Source: Dicyema japonicum (taxonomy: Eukaryota > Dicyemida > Rhombozoa > Dicyemidae). Taken from it: DNA of 64,000 nucleotides. The stretch spans positions 95,186-159,185 of the forward strand of contig RDEW01000028.1 in the NCBI GenBank assembly GCA_011109175.1, given 5' to 3'. Numbering within the stretch: position 1 is the first letter of the stretch; every line of letters begins with the position of its first letter. Of this stretch, positions 57,402 through 64,000 are shown piece after piece. The notes beneath the pieces were generated by a model. That model made no database searches and was not told the DNA's origin. It was given only the letters and a program-made list of their open reading frames with translations. Both the position numbers and the translations under genes were made by a program.

Positions 57402-59390
57402 GGGTACTAGGACATTTGGACGACAATTCAATTAATCATAAATGATCCAAAAATACACTATGTATTTTAATAACGGTAAAAAATGGAATTTACACAAACC
57501 ACCCGTGGAAAGAGAAAACTTGTGCATGATGGCTATGCGTACATTATGGATAGACAGAGAAACAATGTCATATATTGGAGATGTGAGCTGAAAGGAAAAT
57601 GCAAAGTAAGAACTGTCGACGAAGAACTTAATGGAACTATGACACCACACGAACGTCCACTAAATGCAGGACGTTTACATGCGCTGAAAACCGTCAATAC
57701 GATGAAGAAAAGAGCGAGAGATTTTGAAGAAACTACATCCACAGTTATCCAAAATTGTTTAAGCATATACCCTATTGATGCTGCTTGTGCGCTACCCAAA
57801 AAAGAAACCATTGCATGTACTGTTGGACGACAGCCTACAGATCAAATACAAGACTGTAATGTTCTAACTGATGAACTTAAAAGTACTCTCAGAGGATATG
57901 ATTTTGTGCTACACGATAGTGATGGATTGCTTATATTAACAACAGCAAGAAACCTTGATCTTATATCTATGAAAGAACATTGGTTATGTGTACATTTAAT
58001 TAAGCTCCATTAGGTTTTCAGTTATACAAATNATGCTGCTTGTGCGCTACCCAAAAAAGAAACCATTGCATGTACTGTTGGACGACAGCCTACAGATCAA
58101 ATACAAGACGGTAATGTTCTAACTGATAAACTTAAAAATACTCTCAGAGGATATGATTTTGTGCTACACGATAGTGATGGATTGCTTATATTAACAACAG
58201 CAAGAAACCTTGATCTTATATCTATGAAAGAACATTGGTTATGTGTACATTTAATTAAGCTCCATTAGGTTTTCAGTTATACAAATTTTACATTATGTAA
58301 AACATGTACGGTTCCATTAGTGTACTCTATTGCTCGAGAAAAATCTCAACAAATGTATGAACAAATATTTTCAACACTGAAAGAGAAAAGGCCACAATTG
58401 AATCAACTATCATTTACCATAGATTATGAGAGAGCAGCGATCAATGCTATCAACATAATTTTTCCAAATGCAAATGTGTATGGCTGCTACTTTGGGCAGT
58501 GTTTATAGCGAAAAATACAAAATCTAGGATTGCAGGCATGATATAATGACCCAGCAAATGCAAACTTAATTAAAAGTATTCAAGCACTGGCATTTGTTCC
58601 TGTACCTCAGGTCATTGAAAGTTTCCGAGCGCTCTTTGAAACTATAGATGACGAGACTGATGACGTGTTGGGAGATTTTCTGACCTATTTTGAGACAACA
58701 TGGATCGGAGCCTTGCATCTTGGAAGAGAAGAAGTTTAAAAATGTGGAATGTACACGACAGACAGGCAGAAGGCTTCCCAAGAACTATGAATTCACTTGA
58801 AGGATGGCACAGATCTTCTTCACAAAAAGTGTCTATAGAACATCCAACCGTTTGTCGGCTTGTTGCAAAAATACGAAAAGAACAGTCAGAGTGGGAGCTC
58901 ACAGTAGAACAAGTGATGGCCGGAGCGTTGGATTTATGAAGATCAAGAAGAAGTACCAGGATGCCAACAAAAGGATAAACAGTATTGGAAAATATGAATA
59001 CACTCCAGTAGAATTTTGGAGTGTGCTCTCTCATAACCTTTAAGTAAATCTTAACTGTTTCACCTACAGAACAATGAGTATTGATGTAACTTTTTAGCAG
59101 AAGTACCAGGATGCCAACAAAAGGATAAACAGTATTGGAAAATATGAATACACTCCAGTAGAATTTTGGAGTGTGCTCTCTCATAACCTTTGTAAATCTT
59201 AACTGTTTCACCTACAGAACAATGAGTATTGATGTAACTTTTTAGCTCATTTTATTTCATGTTTTTATATTGAATTTTAAAACAATATGCTAATAAAAAG
59301 TATGACATATTTCTTTGTTATTTGTGCTAATTTTCCTTTAGGCCAAATGTCTGTTGGCTAAATGTCTGTCGGCCAAATGTCTGGACACCC
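57402..59390 (+). mobile_element. MULE-type transposon with FLYWCH finger
   Basis: The left end GGACATTTGGACGACA (57410-57425) and right end TGTCGGCCAAATGTCT (59367-59382) are inverted repeats; the right end has further copies of the GGCCAAATGTCTG unit. The coding part starts at ATG 57483 and is followed by MULE transposase. Two internal blocks are duplicated (57775-58020 with 58033-58280 around an 'n'; 58950-59090 with 59100-59240). A target duplication is not clear. Confidence 0.7.
57483..59000 (+). pseudogene. FLYWCH-MULE transposase, broken
   Basis: Residues 1-60 form a FLYWCH-type finger: FTQTTRGKRKLVHDGY, VIYWRCELKGKCKVRT, with His residues near TPHERP. Then GYDFVLHDSDGLLILTTARN and MKEHWLCV (start of the MULE core), LVYSIAREKSQQMYEQIFST, FTIDYERAAINAINIIFPNA, VYGCYFGQCL (family GC.FH..Q) and the tail NSLEGWHRSSSQKVSIEHPT with WELTVEQVMAG. 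A one-base frame change before the second block, internal stops and the duplication at 58032 prevent full translation. Confidence 0.75.
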
Positions 59391-59520
59391 AACCGAAGCC
59401 ACTTCCGGGAATCTGCCTAGTCTCTCAATTGCACGAAATTTTATTATTGGGCTTTTTCGATTAACCTTATTAAAATACGTGACAATTTATTAGAAATCCG
59501 AAATATTCTAGCCATCTAAT

Positions 59521-60020
59521 TAATTAACAACTTCCGGACTCTCCAACCAGTCCATCAGCCATTGCGATTTTCTTGCTAGCATTTCCGTTTCTTCCCCCCA
59601 TTTTCTGGACCATCCAGCTCTTTATAAGTGTCATGTTCCATCCTACCGACTTGTAACCAATAAGAAGATTCCTCACCACTCTCCAGTTTTTATTGATCCT
59701 CTTTGTTAATTCATCCAAGTCGTGCTTATATTCGATAGTCATGTTAGGGTCTTTTTTAGCGCAATCGTTTGGATGTACGCTCGATTGCTACCCGTAATTC
59801 TAATGATGTTCACGTCTGACTTGAAAAATCTGGAGACAANAAGAAGATTCCTAACCACTCTCCAATTTTTATTGATCCTCTTAGTTAATTTATCGAAGTC
59901 GTGCTTATATTCGATAGTCATGTTAGGGTCTTTTTTTAGCGCAATCGTTTGGATGTACGCTCGAGTGCTTCCCGTAATTCTAATGATGTTCACGTCTGAC
60001 TTGAAAAATCTGGAGACAAT
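59521..60020 (-). mobile_element. LINE-F C-terminus, duplicated around a gap
   Basis: Minus strand reads VNIIRITGSTRAYIQTIALK, then MTIEYKHDLDELTKRINKNW and RVVRNLLIGYKSVGWNMTLI, ending at about 59524. AYIQT...LKKTL is the tail that follows the restriction-like endonuclease in LINE-F relatives. Two near-identical halves flank the 'n' at 59840. Confidence 0.55.
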
Positions 60021-60024
60021 CCCA

Positions 60025-60635
60025 GGTCAGAACAATGGGCAGTATTTTCACTTTGGCTTGTTATATGATCACTAATTCGCTGGCAAGAATATCATATTTA
60101 TGAAGTTTTTCTACTTTAACAGCCTTAAGATTGTCCATTGATGTTACTTCAACCAGCCATATTTGACTTAAAATCCATGATATTATAATGTTATGGGTTT
60201 ATTTAGAAAATGGGCATTTATCAGTAAAGAAAAATAGAAAATGCACAAAACATGTTTTTAAATATAAGGAGGGTGGTTTGCAATAACAATACACAAAAGT
60301 AATAAATTCTACAGGAAATTATAGGTAATTTAAAAGTACGTGCATACTACAAGAAAGTTATTCAAAGGTATGGTTAATGAAGTAGAGGAATTATAAATTT
60401 AGTTTTATTAGTACTAACCATATAGTGTGTGCCACAAAGAAGACATTTTCATAAGGAATTGAGCCACAGTAAAGGAATTATAAATTTAGTTTTATTAGTA
60501 CTAACCATATAGTGTGTGCCACAAAGAAGACATTTTCATAAGGAATTGAGCCACGCTTTTAAAAGATAGAATTCTGTTCATTTGATTTTTAAGTTATCGT
60601 ATTATTAAAAACACTCCCGAGAAAACATAGTTAAT
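60025..60635. other. No gene recognised; short tandem duplication
   Basis: An ~84-bp unit beginning AAGGAATTATAAATTTAGTT occurs twice in tandem (about 60388-60471 and 60472-60555). No coding signal. Confidence 0.5.
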
Positions 60636-60639
60636 TAGT

Positions 60640-61650
60640 TCTCCTTGTGCCATATTCCTAATCATCCTTTCCGTCATCCTCGACCATCATCTTCTGTTTT
60701 GCACTAGTTCTCTTAGGTCGTTCCGGTAGTCCGCCCAAGTTAGTCTCATACCAACCGCCGACAGGTCTCATTCAAGATAGTCGGAAGTGTCAAGGTAGAC
60801 AACAAATAGGACAGGGGATAGCGAATCCCCTTGTGGAACTCCACGTCAAGTCGGAAAAAAGTTGGAAGCACATTTTCCAATTTTGACAGAAAGATGAGTG
60901 TTCTGCGTGGGCAGTGTATTATTTTAACGTCTTCAGGGTGAAGAAAACTCTTCAGAACTTTTATAAGTTTTCCCCGGTGTACCGAATCGAATTAAGGGGA
61001 CATACCAATTCCAAGTATTTCAATAGATTGTTTATACTTTTGCCATAAGGCACAATAATGTCAGTGACCCACACTACATCGGTTGTAAACCTGCCTGTCT
61101 GAAATCTACATTTGCCGGGAATTTGTTCATTTTGTTATTTATCCGGTTTAATGCAATTAGAGACAGTGTTTGCATATGGAAGTTAGTAGAATTATTGGTA
61201 TAAGCTTACAGAGGAAACCTTTAGCTTTCCCGGGTTTTGTAATGGTATTAGCCACCCTTTTCCAAGTTCCAACGCATTGTCTTCCTGGAGAGATCGATTG
61301 AAAACATTGATGATCATTTTGGCTAGCTCCTCCGGGGCATGTTTTAAAAGTTCTGCGGGGTATTGTCTGGTCCTGCAAATCTTCCGGTATTTAGTTTTTC
61401 AGTAAAGAGTTTCCGAAATGGTTATTGGGTGCAAATGTGTGGATTTGTCAGGTTTGAGTGGTTTCATTGTGTAATCAGTTTCACTGTGCATTTTGAATAT
61501 ATCAAAGTGTGAAGCCATTATATTAGCTTTATTAACGTCACCAATAGCAGTATCACCGAGTTTTTCATGGACAGTGACTGAGGTCGAACTCATCCCTCTG
61601 TTAAGTAGGCAAATTGCTCTCAACATCCTTGGTCCGTCCTTATATTTCGT
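60640..61650 (-). mobile_element. LINE-A fragment (linker and RT)
   Basis: From the right: linker MLRAICLLNRGMSSTSVTVH with GDVNKANIMASHFDIFK (61626-61480), the equivalent of the ARLLRRTN block at 16.9 kb, then a broken RT with GVPQGDSLSPVLFVVYLD at about 60830-60780 (frames shift). YADD is lost. Confidence 0.65.
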
Positions 61651-61654
61651 TATT

Positions 61655-62650
61655 TCAGATTTTTTGCTTCACTTCTGGCAAGGAATTTTGTATTTGTTTG
61701 ATCAGGTAAACACTAATTAATAGGAAAAGACAGGTGATCCCGATCTTTATCAGTAACATTCTCATCATCTTTTTCCCGCTCTCAGGAACCGATACATTTT
61801 CAATAACATCGTCCTCTGACGGGTTTCCATTTTGTGTGAATGTGCAGCCCGACTTCCTCACAAGATCCTCAAATGGGATTGCTCTTATTGGTATTCCTGT
61901 GATTTGAGAGACTGTTTGGTCATACTGGATTGAACGGAGTTGATCTTATCCATGTTTGTTTCGGCAAGTTCTGTTCCCAAGCTGCACATCCATAACTTAT
62001 AGTTGGCTAGTGACCAAATTTTGAGACAAACACCTTCACGATGTTAAGCTTTGCCGAGGCACTGATTACGCTTGACACATGTGTAAAGGTCATGAGAATA
62101 TCAAATGTTATTCCCATAATCTTAGCTTGTTTCTTGTGTGGAATTAGTTTACCAGTCAAAAATAGTTAGGACGGAAAATCTTGATAGTCTTCCATTCGAC
62201 GTAAAAAAAGAAGTCGAGGACTTTTCTGTGGATGTCGAATTTGGGTTCATCTATTTATGAAATCTGCCCAGAGTAGTTTGAAATTTGTTCGTAGCTGCGG
62301 TAACACAAATATCCTNTATCAAATGTTATTCCCATAATCTTAGCTTGTTTCTTGTGTGGAATTAGTTTACCAGTCAAAAATAGTTAGGACGGAAAATCTT
62401 GATAGTCTTCCATTCGAAGTAAAAAAAGAAGTCGAGGACTTTTCTGTGGATGTCGAATTTGGGTTCATCTATTTATGAAATCTGCCCAGAGTAGTTTGAA
62501 ATTTGTTCGTAGCTGCGGTAACACAAATATCCTTGCAAGACATACCAAGGTTTATCTAATCTTTGTCCGAACCGATTGGAGTATCATAAAAGAATAAGTT
62601 AAAAAACTACGATGACAAGGGGGAACCCTGAAGAAATTTTAAGACCAATG
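61655..62650 (-). mobile_element. LINE-C, C-terminal half, duplicated around a gap
   Basis: Minus strand reads LTGKLIPHKKQAKIMGITFD and ILMTFTHVSSVISASAKLNI (about 62150-62060), SYGCAAWEQNLPKQ (about 61990), then MMRMLLIKIGIT at about 61735, where the usual stop after GIT is TGT. 62100-62310 and 62317-62530 are duplicates across the 'n' at 62316. Confidence 0.65.
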
Positions 62651-62789
62651 ATTTTGTTACGACTTTCCCTCTTTTATAACTGATAAAGTTCTCGAACTAT
62701 CTTTTGAAAATGCTTGGGATTTCTGAGCAGTAAATCTTAATTTTTTGGTTGAGGTTGGTGACGCATCTCAAATTGCACTAATATCTTTT

Positions 62790-64000
62790 TCACTCTTTTC
62801 AAACTCTTTGTTCATCCTTCAACGTTCGAGGAACTAAATTCGTCGGTCAAAAGTATCTAGCCGGATCTGAAACGATACAACATTACTATCTGCTGCCTGC
62901 AAGTGACAAAGAAGGATTTTACGAAAAAAATGCTTACTACGACCTTATCTTGCTTTCTTCGGACTGGCACTACTACGGAATGGGTTTTGCGGTAAATATC
63001 AGACTCCGGGAATATATAAAAAGAATATGGAAAGTGAATGACAGAATTTGCGTAATTCAATTGGAACCTGGATCTAACTCTACAATTATAAATGTATATG
63101 TTCCAATATCTCCAAAAGTCTCTAAAAACCCAACGGAACTGGATTACTTTTACAGTTCACTATCCACAACCCTTATGGAAATATCCACGAGCTATCTACT
63201 TTACATAAGTGGAGATTGGAACGCGAAGGTCGGAGAAAGGGCCGGAGAACTGAGCTTCATTAGTACCCATGGGAGATGTCGGAGGAACATGTCTGGAGCA
63301 ACTATGGCTAACTTCGCGATTAATGAACAATTATTCATTTGCAACACAGTTTTCCAGCACGCTGCAAGGCATATCACGACCTGGACTGGAGAACGCCGAG
63401 ACTCAGATGGACATTTAATCAAAATATATAACCAAATTGACTACAATCTGTGTCGACAATCACAGAAAGCCATAATCTCAGATGCCCGAACATATGGAGG
63501 AACGCCAACATCGAGTGACCATAAACTATTGGTAATCAAACTTCTCCTAAAGAGAAGATTTTGGATTAACAGAGTCAAAAACAGACACAGAGAAGTTAGA
63601 TACGCAGTCGAACTCTTAAGAAACAATCCTGTCCACAGAAATAACTATTCAGTTAAAATATCACAAACCATAGAACCGATCAATCTACCTGCTGGACGTT
63701 TATGGAATAAACTCGTAAACAAGATAAAATCAGTAACACGATTGGACATACTACTCAACTCACTGCGCAAAATTCTATCGTTAATCGCCCTGGACAGAAT
63801 AAAAGCCCCACTACGTGGATTTATCGGAGCTAGCCAAAGTGGGTTTGCCTCTGGAAGATCAACTTCCAATGCCGTTTGGATCCACAAATGGATGTGTGCT
63901 TCATGCCAAAAATATAAAGAGGAGTACCAAATAATGGGAATCAACCTATCTAAGGCATTTGACTCAATCAGCAGAGTCAAGATGATACAAATATTAACAC
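62790..64000 (+). mobile_element. LINE-A, open frame to the window end, internally deleted
   Basis: One frame is open from about 62,800 to 64,000 (about 400 codons): SSFNVRG, YYGMGFAVNIRLREYIKRIW, STIINVYVPISPKVSKNPTE, YISGDWNAKVGERAGEL, QHAARHITTWTGERRDSDGH, NQIDYNLC, SSDHKLLVIKL (endonuclease), then after only about 70 residues LNSLRKILSLIALDRIKAPL, SQSGFASGRSTSNAVWIHKW and MGINLSKAFDSISRVKMIQI (RT). The linker of about 350-400 residues in other copies is missing without loss of frame. Confidence 0.85.

Noticed and set aside
57393-59399. 9-bp target duplication for the MULE element
   Set aside because: AAGCGAAGG and AACCGAAGC are similar but overlap the terminal bases on one side, so the duplication is not convincing.

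Overview
This is eukaryotic, metazoan-type, AT-rich DNA. The best clue to the lineage is the splicing. Five conserved genes (PPP2R5, RAF, THG1, GCAT and a Rap GTPase-activating protein) look shattered by stops and frameshifts, but each reads through cleanly once GT...AG introns of only 17-27 nt are removed. A sixth gene (MTRFR) loses an extra eight-residue insert when a 24-nt intron is removed. Introns this short are the published hallmark of dicyemid mesozoans, so a dicyemid-like animal parasite is the favoured source. That is an inference; no rRNA or mitochondrial marker lies in the window.

Layout. 1-1.2 kb: tail-side piece of a non-LTR retrotransposon (here 'LINE-A'). 1.3-1.8 kb: intronless INTS12. 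2.0-4.4 kb: a LINE 3' end and small uncertain ORFs. 4.49-10.61 kb: a hAT transposon with an 8-bp target duplication, holding two head-to-head LINEs; the plus-strand one has a 2A-type DVEANPGP motif just before its endonuclease. 10.6-24.6 kb: LINE remnants, a SINE-like tRNA head and a small Tc1/mariner element. 24.9-26.1 kb: PPP2R5. 26.9-38.9 kb: LINE fragments of several families, SINE heads and a second hAT element with a perfect 8-bp target duplication. 40.2-43.7 kb: the gene island, with RAF, MTRFR, THG1 and a small membrane protein; MTRFR and THG1 diverge from 52 bp. 43.9-51.7 kb: more LINEs, a hAT transposase interrupted by a Merlin-like element, and a second mariner end. 51.8-53.3 kb: GCAT. 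55.3-56.8 kb: Rap-GAP. 57.4-59.4 kb: a FLYWCH-MULE element. 59.5-64 kb: LINE pieces, the last open to the window edge.

LINE names used here: LINE-A = AP-endonuclease type with RT motif 'WSHRWRCATHQR'; LINE-B and LINE-C = jockey/CR1-like (LINE-C ends in a conserved GIT-stop); LINE-E = type with RT motif 'GCEAAVH'; LINE-F = restriction-like-endonuclease type. Nearly all are 5'-truncated or frameshifted. The host genes do ordinary eukaryotic work: Integrator (INTS12), phosphatase and Ras/Raf and Rap signalling (PPP2R5, RAF, Rap-GAP), tRNA-His maturation (THG1), mitochondrial ribosome rescue (MTRFR) and threonine/glycine catabolism (GCAT). They show no operon logic and simply survive in the gaps between transposons.

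Eight single 'n' characters are each flanked by near-identical sequence, so part of the local duplication is probably assembly junction artefact.
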